NCBI GenBank assembly: GCA_946811185.2
Contig: OX328096.1
Coordinates: forward strand, 47,382,252-47,446,251
Origin: Hippopus hippopus
Lineage: Eukaryota; Mollusca; Bivalvia; Cardiida; Cardiidae
DNA: 64,000 bases
Direction: 5' to 3'
Shown: in pieces, positions 1 through 10,450 of the stretch
Numbering within the stretch: position 1 is the stretch's first letter
Layout of the letters: every line of letters begins with the position of its first letter
Notes under the pieces: generated by a model
Seen by the model: the letters and a program-made list of their open reading frames with translations, nothing else
Database searches by the model: none
Told to the model about the DNA's origin: nothing
Made by a program: the position numbers and the translations under genes

Positions 1-1010
1 GAAAATTAATACAGTAAATCGTGCAGTTTCGCGATGTGTTTCCAAGTTGACCATAATGAACTACAATGGACCATCAAGGTCTGATGCGCTTCGTTAAGAT
101 CTGTTACGTTGTACTACTTCTACTACAATTTCCCCGATCTACCACATTCTTTCAAAATCAATTTTAAATCGGCGTAATCGTGGCAAAATTTTTGACCGTG
201 AAAAATTCTGTGAATATCCTTACCATCATCCCGATAGCACCAAGTTCCCCCAAGATCAGCACGACTCGGTCCCACGAAACCACACGCTCACCACACGTCT
301 CTCAAATCGTGGGCATCGTGGCTTATGTAAACGTAGCATAAGAAAGCGTAAAGAATCAAAATTAATGCAATAAATCCTGGAGTTCCGCGATGTTTTTGAA
401 ATCGTGAATATCGTAGACATCGTGGTTTAAGTAAATGCAGGATCGATATCATAATTGCTTCTGCACCAATTTGCCTGCGGAAGAAAAATCATTCATCTGC
501 ATCAATGTACAAATACAAATGATTGATTGAATTCATTCAATTATCAATGTCCCGAAAAGTGAAAAATGAACTTCAAGTGATAAATGTTTCGAATAATCGC
601 ATACACTGATAAAATCGAATCGAATTCTGGGTTCCATTCGTATTTGGATTGTCAAGGGTTTGCTGTTTTAGACCGGAGTTTTGTGTAGCACTTTGTAGTC
701 TTGGGAATGGTGTGGGGATACTTCGCATAGAAGATCGAGGCTTCGTGTAAATGATTGCAAATATTTACTGTTATTTTAGTATCCAAACAGGGATTAATTC
801 AGAAAGTTTATTGTTGGAATACACGAGGAGAAAGTCATCCACACAAACACGAGTTCAGCAATGTCGATTTCCTGAAAGGAGAAGAAGATCCTGTTTACGA
901 TTGAAAAAAAATAACACATGCACAGTAACACAATCGAGGAAAATACATTTTTCTGAAAATTGAAATAATTGGATATAAATGAAAAAAAAAAAAGCTTTTA
1001 AAAACGTTTG
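1..1010. other. Intergenic, no gene recognised
   Basis: I see no exon, RNA gene or clear repeat here. A short open frame near 751-963 has no recognisable domain and no codon signature. Confidence 0.5.
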
Positions 1011-1011
1011 G

Positions 1012-1254
1012 GCCATGCTCGGTGAAAAGGGGGCTTACTTAATTTGCAAAAAGTATCGACATGCCAGCCTGCGATGTACAGTCCTAGCAGGCTGACATGA
1101 GCCGAAACACTTTGCTATTGGTAGGTTTCTGCATGTCAATGGACCACTCGCTCTCGTGATTCAGTCAGTTGTTGGACAAAATAGGTTTTATGGGTCCATT
1201 ATTACGTGATGACTTGCTTGGTACAATACATCACGGAGATGCCAGAGCATAGCT
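1012..1254 (-). mobile_element. MITE family A, diverged copy, reverse orientation
   Basis: Family A is a roughly 265-bp non-coding element with terminal inverted repeats TGAGCCATGCTCTG, a central hairpin (AGCCTGCGC...GCGCAGGCT flanked by TATCGACC) and, in the best copies, flanking TA dinucleotides, as expected for Tc1/mariner-type mobilisation. This copy keeps both decayed ends and a degenerate hairpin. Confidence 0.7.
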
Positions 1255-1317
1255 AATTTTGTGATAAGTAAAAAATGCTGATGTCCTTTGTTGGTGCTGT
1301 TTTTACCTCTATACAAG

Positions 1318-1436
1318 GTTTTCTACCCTTTCAAATACTAATCCCATCATTTGATCATACATAATTTGCCATACTTAATTTGTCTTCTGCAAATGCTTTC
1401 AATTATACATTGTTCTTTGGTAAGTGCTTGAAGAAC
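1318..1436 (+). mobile_element. MITE family C, 3' fragment
   Basis: It matches the second half of family C, with TTTCTACCCTTTCAAA at the left and CTGCAAATGCTTTCAATT followed by a decayed TTTGGTAAG end. Confidence 0.55.
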
Positions 1437-1685
1437 TGAAAAACAAAAAAAACAAAAAAAACGACAGTCTTTGACAGGGTAGAGAATAAATGTGTACTTT
1501 GATGATATAACGAAATGTAATTCTATTAAATCAAGACAAAAATTGGAATTTCTAAAAGCAGACTCATTTGACGTTTACAAATGACGCATTTTCTATATCT
1601 TTATCTAACATTGAACCAAGTCATTCTTCCCGATTTCCTACATGCTAAGTAAGGTTTAGTTCATTTTACTTAGTGTAATTTACTC

Positions 1686-2135
1686 TATTAACTCTTTACC
1701 AAAATTACAAAATTTTAGACTGGTCCACGGCATTTAAATATTTCACTACTTAATAAATAACGTTAATAGCATTCACTCAGTGGCTATATATACAGTTCGG
1801 CTACAAGATCACGACATGAATTGTTCATAATCTAGAATAACGCAGTGGACAGTGTAGATCACAGATCAGACTGCACGTTTTGTGCAGTCTGATCTTGATC
1901 TACGCTGTCCATAAAAGTTTCTGGTGTCGTCTATGGTATGCAAAGAGTTAAACACGGCAAACTTTATATGAATCAAAAATTGAAAATCGTTTTTGGAAGG
2001 GTAGAAAACGCGGTAGGAAAAGGAGCCAATGCTGGTTATCAGAATTTTATCCTTTCCCACATTGTATTCATTGTTTTCAAAAGGCATTTTCTTCATGGTC
2101 TTTAAAACTCGTGTTTGTGTGGTAAAAAGTTAAAA
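1686..2135 (-). mobile_element. MITE family C interrupted by a hairpin insertion
   Basis: A family C end (TAACTCTTTACCAAA) lies at 1686 and the rest of the element at about 1966-2135 (GGTAGAAAACGCGGTAGG to GTGTGGTAAAAAGTTAA). The roughly 220 bp between them includes a family E hairpin. The insertion boundary is not sharp. Confidence 0.55.
1846..1911. repeat. Hairpin family E
   Basis: This is a 66-bp near-perfect palindrome, GGACAGTGTAGATC to GATCTACGCTGTCC, with a central CAGACTGCACG hairpin. Close copies occur at 18260, 31839, 46353 and 57915. Confidence 0.75.
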
Positions 2136-2379
2136 AGCTGGTTAATGCTTAAGTATATGTCACAAAAAGAAACTTACGTCACATATACTATGTACATTGA
2201 ATAAAAAATCCTAAAATATTTTTGTTTTTCCTCAGAAAACGGATAATACAACAAGAGGTACAGTCAGTATATGGATGATTAGTCAATCTGACCGTGAAAT
2301 TAGAAAAACGAAACTGCGCTGAAGAAATCTGGGTGTGTGAAGTTGGCAGTAAGTTCGATAATCGGAGTTCGATATTCAA

Positions 2380-5300
2380 TATCGAAATGAATATGCGGAT
2401 GAGTTGAATTTCATGCCGCAGTAAATTCGCTTTTTTTTTTCAAACTCAAGGGATAGTTACAAAAATTAATGAATCCTGATTTGAATATCGGAATGAATTT
2501 TATGCTAGCAGCAGATTCGCGGTTTTTTTTTTTTTTTATGTTTGGGCATATGGATGGTGTATGAAATCGAATGTCGATTTGAATATCGAAATGAATATCA
2601 TGCTAGCAGCAGATTCGCGTTTTTTCATCTATGGGCAAAAGGATGGTGTATGAAATCGAATGTCGATTTGAATATCGAAATGAATTTCAGGCTAGCAGCA
2701 GATTCGCGTTTTTTTATATATGGGCATAAGGATGGTGTATGAAGTCGAATGTCGATTTGAATATCGAAATGAATATCATGCCAGCAGCAGATTCGCGTTT
2801 TTTTTTTCCTGTATGGCCATATGGATGGTTTATGAAATCGAATGTCGATTGAAATAGCGAAATAAATATCATGCTAGCAGCAGATTCGCGTTTTTTCATG
2901 TATTGGCATAAGGATTGTGTATGAAATCGAATGTCGATTTGAATATCGAAATGAATATCATGCCAGCAGCGAATTCGCATTTTTTCATGTATGGGCATGA
3001 GGATGGTGTATGAAATCGAATGTCGATTTGAATATCGAAATGAATATCATGCCAGCAGGACATTCGCGTGTTTTCCTGTATAGGCATATGGATGGTGTAT
3101 GAAATCGAATGTCGATTTGAATATCGAAATGAATATCATGCCAGAAGCAGATTCGCGTTTTTTCCTGTATAGGCATATGGATGGTCTTTGAAATCGAATG
3201 TAGATTTGAATATCGAAATGAATTTCATGCTGGCAGCAGATTCGCGTTTTTTATGTATGGACATCAGGATGGTGTATGGAATCGGATATAGATTTGAATA
3301 TCGAAATGAATATCATGTCAGCAGCAGATTCGCGTTTTTTCATGTATGGGCATTAGGACGGTGTATGAAATCGAATGTCGATTTGAATATCGAAATGAAT
3401 GTCATGCCAGTAGCAGATTCGCGTTTTTTCCTGTATGGGCATAAGGACGGTGTATGAAATCGAATGTCGATTTGAATATCGAAATGAATATCATGCCAGC
3501 AGCAGATTCGCGTTTTTTTTTTATGTATGGGCATATGGATGGTGTATGAAATCGAATGTCGATTTGAATATCGAAATGAATATCATGCCAGCAGCAGATT
3601 CGCGTGTTTTCCTGTATAGGCATATGGATGGTGTATGAAATCGAATGTCGATTTGAATATCGAAATGAATATCATGCCAGCAGCAGATTCGCTTTTTTCC
3701 ATGTACAGGCATATGGATGGTCTATGAAATCGAATGTAGATTTGAATATCGAAATGAATTTCATGCTGGCAGCAGATTCGCGTTTTTTATGTATGGACAT
3801 CAGGATGGTGTATGGAATCGAACATAGATTTGAATATCGAAATGAATATCATGCTGGCAGCAGATTCGCGTTTTTTCATGTATGGGCATTAGGACGGTGT
3901 ATGAAATCGAATGTCGATTTGAATATCGAAATGAATGTCATGCCAGCAGCAGATTCGCGTTTTTTTTTTATGTATGGGCATATGGATGGTGTATGAAATC
4001 GAATGTCGATTTGAATATCGAAATGAATATCATGCCAGCAGCAGATTCGCGTTTTTTCCTATATAGGCATATGGATGGTGTATGAAATCGAATGTAGATT
4101 TGAATATCGAAATGAATTTCATGCTGGCAGCAGATTCGCGTTTTTTATGTATGGACATCAGGATGGTGTATGGAATCGAATGTCGATTTGAATATTGAAA
4201 TGAATATCATGCCAGCAGCAGATTCGCGTTTTTTCATGTATCGGCATTAGGACGGTGTATGAAATCGAATGTCGATTTGAATATCGAAATGAATGTCATG
4301 CCAGCAGCAGATTCGCGTTTTTTTTTTAAGTATGGGCATATGGATGGTGTATGAAATCGAATGTCGATTTGAATATCGAAATGAATATCATGCTAGAAGC
4401 AGATTCGCGTTTTTTCATCTATGGGCAGAAGGATGGTGTATGAAATCGAATGTCGATTTGAATCTCGAAATGAATATCATGCCAGCAGCAGATTCGCGTT
4501 TTTTTTTTATGTATGGGCATATGGATGGTGTATGAAATCGAATGTCGATTTGAATATCGAAATGAATTTCAGGCTAGCAGCAGATTCGCGTTTTTTTATA
4601 TGTGGGCATAGGGATGGTGTATGAAGTCGAATGTCGATTTGAATATCGAAATGAATATCATGCCAGCAGCAGATTCGCGTTTTTTTCCTGTATGGGCATA
4701 TGGATGGTATATGAAATCGAATGTCGATTTGAATATCGAAATGAATATCATGCTAGCAGCAGATTCGCGTTTTTTCATGTATTGACATAAGGATTGTGTA
4801 TAATATCGAATGTTGATTTGAATATCGAAATGAATATCATGCCAGCAGCAAATTCGGATTTTTTTTATGTATGGGCATGAGGATGGTGCATGAAATCGAA
4901 TGTCGATCTGACTATCGAAATGATTATCATGCCAGCAGCAGATTCGCGTTTTTTACTGTATAGGCATATGGATGGTGTATGAAATCGAATGTCGATTTGA
5001 ATATCGAAATGAATATCATGCTAGCAGCAGATTCGCGTTTTTTCATGTATGGGCATAAGGATGGTCTATGAAATCGAATGTCGATTTGAATATCGAAATG
5101 AATATCATGCCAGCAGCAGATTCGCGTTTTTTTATATATGGCATACAGATGGTGTATGAAACGGAATGTAGATTTGTAAGTCGAAATGAATATCAAGCCA
5201 GCAGCAGATTCGTCTGTTTTTATGTATGAGCATATCGATGGTGTATGAAATCGAATGTCAATTCAAATACCGAAATGAATATCATGCCAGCAGCAGATTA

Positions 5301-5745
5301 GCGTATTTTTATGTGGGGGCATACGGAGGATATGTAAAAATGTAATGTCGGTTTGAATACCGAACTGAATTTCATGCTAGCAGCAGATTCCCGCATTTTA
5401 ATGTGTTGGCATTTTGATTCTATATGAAATCAAATTTAGATTTGAAAATCGAACTGAATTTCACCCTAGCAGCAGAGTGGCTTAAATTTCTGTAATGGCA
5501 TAACGACTATGTATGCAATCGAATGTAGGGTTGAATATCGAACTGAATTTCATGCTAGCAGCAGAATCGCTAAATTTCTTTACTAGCAATAGATGATGCA
5601 TGAAATCGAATGTAGGTATGACTATCGAACTGAAATTCATGCCAGCAGCAAATTTGCTAAAATATCTGTACGGGCATAAAGACTGTGCATGAAATATAAT
5701 GTAGATTTGAATATCGAACCGAATTTTATGCTAGCAATTTAGAAC
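2380..5745 (+). repeat. Left array of 89-bp tandem repeats (roughly 37 units)
   Basis: The unit reads GATGGTGTATGAAATCGAAT, then TCGATTTGAATATCGA (itself a small inverted repeat), then GCTAGCAGCAGATTCGCG, then a T-run of variable length and ATGGGCAT. Equivalent points recur every 89 bp. Units are nearly identical from about 2540 to 5150 and become diverged from 5200 to 5745. The many short open frames here are by-products of the period and are not genes. Confidence 0.93.
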
Positions 5746-6528
5746 AATTTGTCACCTAAATATGCCCTAGTACTTATTGTTGTCAGATAGGCTGTTTATT
5801 CAAGATGATTGTGAATTTTTTAAAACGCATGGGAAAAGTCGTCTATTGCACAAGATACGTTCTTTCTTGTATGCATGTACACAAAAATAGCATTCACCTC
5901 ACAAAAAGGTAGATGATTTAAACTAGTGAACGTGAAAGTAGTTTCTTTTGTGAGTGAAATGTAAATATTGGTAGATAAAAAGCATTGAATGTATATTAGA
6001 AATTTATCAGTTATAAAATCATCTACAGAATGAACAAAATGGAAATAAGGGATGCATAACCTTTTTTATTTTGTGTTTGTGTGTCATGCTGTAGATTTAA
6101 ATATAGTTTGACATAGTTTCATTATCATGTCCATTTTATCTCATGTATAATGCATTTATGTTGTCATTTTTTTAAGTAGAAATAAAATTATCTTTGTACA
6201 GTTTTCATACTAGAACATAGAAAGGAGTGCAACTATGTAAGGAGTAACGTTATGTCAATGTTTTATGGGTATTGAAAAACCACATGATACAATAAAACAC
6301 GGTGCAAGGCTGATCATTCAGCTACGTCGAAAAAAGAAATTGAGAAAAATAATTTGACTAATTACTTAAAACCCCCAGACTAAATAAGGATAAGTAAATG
6401 TTCTTTTTCACAACCTTTGGACGTCATGCAAAAAATTACAGCATATCTTTGTTATTCTTCATATTCTAAGTGTGTCATGTGAACAGATATTACCTTTACT
6501 AGTGTAGACTAATTAAGTACAAGTAGTG

Positions 6529-6562
<34 letters not shown>

Positions 6563-6985
6563 TAGTCGAATTCTGTAGTCATCCATCAGTAACATATTCA
6601 CCCCTTTCCATTTTTAAGAAACTTCATACTATTTGCATAAGGTTGCCTGTTTAAAAATAGCTACTAAGACAAAGGCATAAAGCAGATAAGTTTTTTTTAA
6701 CTTACTCACTTTACATGAGAAGTAAAGTTATATACAAGAATTGGATTTGATTTGGCAGTGCGGCTACTTAAGAAAAGTCCAAACTAGGTCTTAATTTCTA
6801 CTCATGTGGGCTAAAAAAAAAACTCTATTTGTCATAAAACTGTACGTATAACCGACTCAGGTTTGCTTTCAGAAGGTAGAATCTTTAAGGCACAGTAATA
6901 ACAGATAAGAATTTACCATCACGACGACACTTTTATTTTACAACTTGACTCGTCTTCTAGAATTCTGAAGCAATGAATTACAGGG
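5746..6985. other. Loop of the giant foldback, no gene
   Basis: AT-rich sequence with no recognisable exon or transposase. It contains a trinucleotide microsatellite at about 6530-6566. Confidence 0.5.
6526..6566 (+). repeat. (GTA)n microsatellite
   Basis: An uninterrupted-to-slightly-interrupted run of GTAGTA units, read directly. Confidence 0.9.
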
Positions 6986-7137
6986 TAACTTGCTGCTTGT
7001 TTTTTTCGATCTGCTGCTGACATGAGATTTAAATCGCTGATGAAATCTTTATTCGGCTTCATAAACAATTTACATGCTCAAATCGAAACTTTCGCGAATT
7101 AGTTGCCGCCATGAAACTAGTATCACTTGTCGGGTGC

Positions 7138-7245
7138 AGGACAACTCGCCCCAAAGACAACTCGACCCACAAAAAATTAGCACCAAGACAACTCGCCCCA
7201 CCTTCAAAAGACAACTCGCCCCAAATTCTGAGACAACTTGCCCCA
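7138..7245 (+). repeat. Short tandem repeat with AGACAACTCGCCCCA core
   Basis: Five spaced copies of a GACAACTCGCCCCA-like phrase at intervals of about 16-30 bp, with minor variants (ACTCGACCC, ACTTGCCCC, TTAGCACC). The function is unknown. A vaguely similar phrase occurs near 53555-53605. Confidence 0.7.
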
Positions 7246-7271
7246 TTTTTATTACTATCAACTGTAGGTAA

Positions 7272-7804
7272 TACCCCCGTCACACCAAACTCGTTCTCAC
7301 TCCGTTCCGAAATTAGTTGCAAAACGGACTTTTTCGAGCGGACTGAACGTATAAGCAACCTTTCACGATCTGTTTACGAACTTAATGGACGGGTTAGGAC
7401 GGGAAAGGTGCTCCAGAACTTTGAGTCTGCCCAAATTTTTTGCCGTCCAACCCTTCCTGTAATTAGACGGAGTGACAACGTACTTAAAACGACATTGACA
7501 TACTACAAACGGAACTGCCATACTTCGATCCTGTCGCAGTGTAGCCGGGCATCAAATGGCAGTGCGTTTGCATTTTACCGACAGAAATTACACGTCCTAT
7601 CCCGACCGCAGCCCGATTTACGATTTTTGTTGACCGGGTTAAGACTTTCTATGAACAGGTTTGGTGAGACAGGGGCTTCAAGCATTATCAGGCAAAAATT
7701 ACACGTTCTACCCGCAACCCGTTTTCCGATTATGTCAGGGCGGGGCAAGACGATTTTGACAGGTAGTAAGACGTTCTAAGAACTAGTTTGGTGTGACGGG
7801 GGCC
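7272..7804. mobile_element. Harbinger-like non-autonomous DNA transposon
   Basis: The ends are inverted repeats: CCCCCGTCACACCAAACT at the left and its complement with AGAACTAGTTTGGTG at the right, about 25 bp with few mismatches. Both sides are flanked by TAA (7269-7271 and 7805-7807), the three-base target duplication typical of PIF/Harbinger elements. The interior has further inverted segments (for example AAAAATTACACGTTCTACCC) but no credible transposase. A long open frame across it is probably chance. Confidence 0.7.
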
Positions 7805-8094
7805 TAAATAAGATAGAGGTCTACAACTGTTATGATTTTTGTTCAGTTTTTATATTCAAATGTGTGGTGATTAATGCCATGCCAAATGTGTTTAACGGCG
7901 ACAATTCACATATTCATGGGTCCTCACTATCTAAAACCCGTCTTTGGATCTGCAGGCAAACTGTTTCGCCTTCATTTCAACTGAAATCATCAAGAAAGCG
8001 CTAGTAAGCCCTTGTAGACTCATGAAACATCGTGGTGAAAAGCATCGTTTTGAGATTGCTCCGTGGGGAGAGGTATACATGTATGTAATTAACC

Positions 8095-8225
8095 TTTAAC
8101 CACATAATTCCGAATTTGACGATCCTGAGGTAGACGGCTTTTGTGGGAAAATGTGAAAATGTTGGTAACCGGGACTTTCTCCTTTTCCCAGAATGTTTCT
8201 GACCCATTAAAGACAAATTTAATAA
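8095..8225 (+). mobile_element. MITE family C fragment
   Basis: It keeps the diagnostic central hairpin region (GGTAACCGGGACTTTCTCC, TTTTCCCAGAATGTTT) and a decayed left end (CCACATAATTCCG). Confidence 0.5.
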
Positions 8226-8504
8226 TTTGAGTTCAGAATCAAATTTTACCTATACTGTACAAATACGACTTCTTACGACCCTGCAGTTGGTCGCATTTGA
8301 AAAATCATGGAAACATGTGCAGTAATTATTTTTTTACAAGTCAGGGCCGTGGTCGGCTTGTTAAAAGTGGTACGGCTATGGAATGCAATGCAATGAAATG
8401 CATTTGGCGTTCCCTGACAGCCGAAGGCACAAGTGTGTGTGTGGGGGGGGGCGGGGGGGGGGGGAAGCAAGACAGGGGATATCCCCTCTGGTGACGGATG
8501 TTTC

Positions 8505-8757
8505 GGGGCCTACCTCTTGAAGACTTTTTATTTTGTTACAGGGCATATTGCAGGATACAGAACGAAACCCACACTGAGTTGAGCCTGTTTCTGTCAGTGT
8601 AAAGTACTGTCACACGGGACCTTGATTTAACGTCACATCCGAAAGACTATTAGTATTTTCAGATAGCCAGCCATGGGGCTCGAACCCACACCCTCAAGTG
8701 ACCCAAGACTTGATGCTTACACGTCCTACGCTCTATCAGTTGAGCATTGCCGGCTGG
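8505..8757 (-). mobile_element. tRNA-derived SINE, copy 1
   Basis: Read on the minus strand, the element begins with a tRNA-like head. It has an A box (TGCTCAACTGATAGAGCG) and a B box (GGTTCGAGCCC), followed by a body with CATCCGAAAG... and CACACGGGAC-type phrases. The B-box sequence is an intact RNA polymerase III internal promoter element. A second copy in the same orientation lies directly next to it. Confidence 0.75.
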
Positions 8758-8825
8758 TCAACTCAGAAAGATTGAGTGAATTTGCGTTTATTTATTGTCA
8801 CCACCGGTTTCCCATATGGGCGACG

Positions 8826-9079
8826 CCCCCTGAAGACTGTTAGTTTTCTTCCGAGGGATAGTGCAACATACAGGTTACAACCACCCTAAGTTACGCCCTG
8901 TTCTTTAACGTGCTCGGTTTATGGGACCGTCACACGGGAAATCGGTTTAACGTCTCATCCGAAAGACTATTGGTAAGTATAGATGGTCAGCCGTGGGGCT
9001 TGAACTCTCACCCTATAATAACCAAAGACTTGACGTTTACAATTCAGGTACGCTCTAACACCTGAGCAATGCGGGCTGG
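8826..9079 (-). mobile_element. tRNA-derived SINE, copy 2
   Basis: Same family and orientation as the copy at 8505-8757, sharing GAAGACT, CACACGGGA, CATCCGAAAGACTATT and the tRNA-like head, here with a weaker B box (GTTCAAGCCCC). The two copies lie about 70 bp apart, so they are either a local duplication or two insertions. Confidence 0.72.
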
Positions 9080-10450
9080 TCCAATTCAGAAAGGCAGTTT
9101 GTCAAAAGCTTTATACTTGATCTGGCCGTCGGCATGTTGTTTGATTTCATTTCATAACTAGTTTGTTTGGTGAAATCACTTGTCTAAATATATTCGATTG
9201 CATACACCATCTGTATGCCCGCGTTGAAATTTTTGTGTATCATACTGCAGTATGAAATTCATTTTGATATTCAAATCGTTATTCGACTTTATACACCATT
9301 TGCATGTATATATGCAAATACAATGTCGTTTGGAAATCTGCTGCTCGCATGAAACTCTCGTCAGTATTAGATTGTACACACTTTATACATGAGCATTCAT
9401 TTATTGATATCCATTATTGTCATTTTTATTGTTTTTCCTCCAAATCGGTGAACATTTTAACAACAGTAATGAAATATATACAACAGAAAAAAAGGAAAAA
9501 AAAAAAAAAAAAAAAAAGAAGTATTCAGCAAAAATGGTTAGAATGGGAAACACTGCACAACTAAATTACAACCTGAAAATGGCAGTTGCAAAAAATATGA
9601 AAATCAAGTTTTGGAACTTTGCAACGATAACGAAATGCAAGGTCAAAAAATGGACCAAACAAAAATATGGAAAAAAAGAATAAATAGACAAATGAACAGG
9701 CGCGTAGAATAAATGCATTAAGTGAGCAAGTGAATATATATTTATAAAATAAATAATCACTCAATCACTCGATCCAATCAATCAATCAATCGAGCGATCG
9801 ATCAGTCACTACCAATAGAAGTGCTCTAGTTAGCGACCCCTTAAAAGATACTACAAAATTTCATATACGACAGGGTGATATGTTCACAAATTAATGTTAC
9901 TTTTTACCGAACTACTTCTGACATAAGATTCAAATCGATGGTGATATCTTTATTCGATTTCATAAACTGTTTACATGCTCAAATTTAAAGATTTCATGGA
10001 TCAGCTGCCGACCTAAAACTCGTATAAATTATTAATTCTACATTTGATTCCATAGACCATTTTCATGTCCGCAGAGAAATTATTCCGAACCATATTCTAG
10101 TATGACATTCAAAATCGTTATTCGGTGTTAAACCCCATCTATATACACCTTGCCTATGACCATATGGAAATTTCGCAAATCCGTTGTTTGCATAAAATTC
10201 GTATCCATATTCAAATAGATATTTAATTTCTTATAAGAATTATAAGTACGGGTTTTTTTTCTGTAAAGAATCTAATGCCGTCATGAAATCATATTTAAAT
10301 GCCAATGTTGGTATTTTTGCGAATCGGCTTCTTGCACGAAATTCAGATAGATATTTCAAATGAATCTTGATTCGAAATATCATTCATATGTCCATATGGA
10401 TATTTTTGCAAATCTACAAATATTTTTGCTTATCCAAAACCTGCTCTTCA
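9080..10450 (-). repeat. Degenerate 89-bp repeat units and low-complexity sequence
   Basis: Decayed units in right-arm orientation are recognisable by ATTCAAATCGTTATTCGA, CATACACCAT and CTGCTGCTCGCATGAAA-type phrases at 9170-9370 and 9900-10450. A poly-A/GA tract lies at 9484-9520 and an AATC repeat at about 9770-9800. No gene is seen. Confidence 0.6.

Noticed and set aside
2542..5196. Many overlapping 60-130 residue open frames on both strands in the left array
   Set aside because: They repeat every 89 bp with the satellite unit, exist in several frames and strands, and encode only the translated repeat.
7111..7779. 222-residue open frame
   Set aside because: It runs across a tandem repeat and a Harbinger-like MITE and has no recognisable domain.
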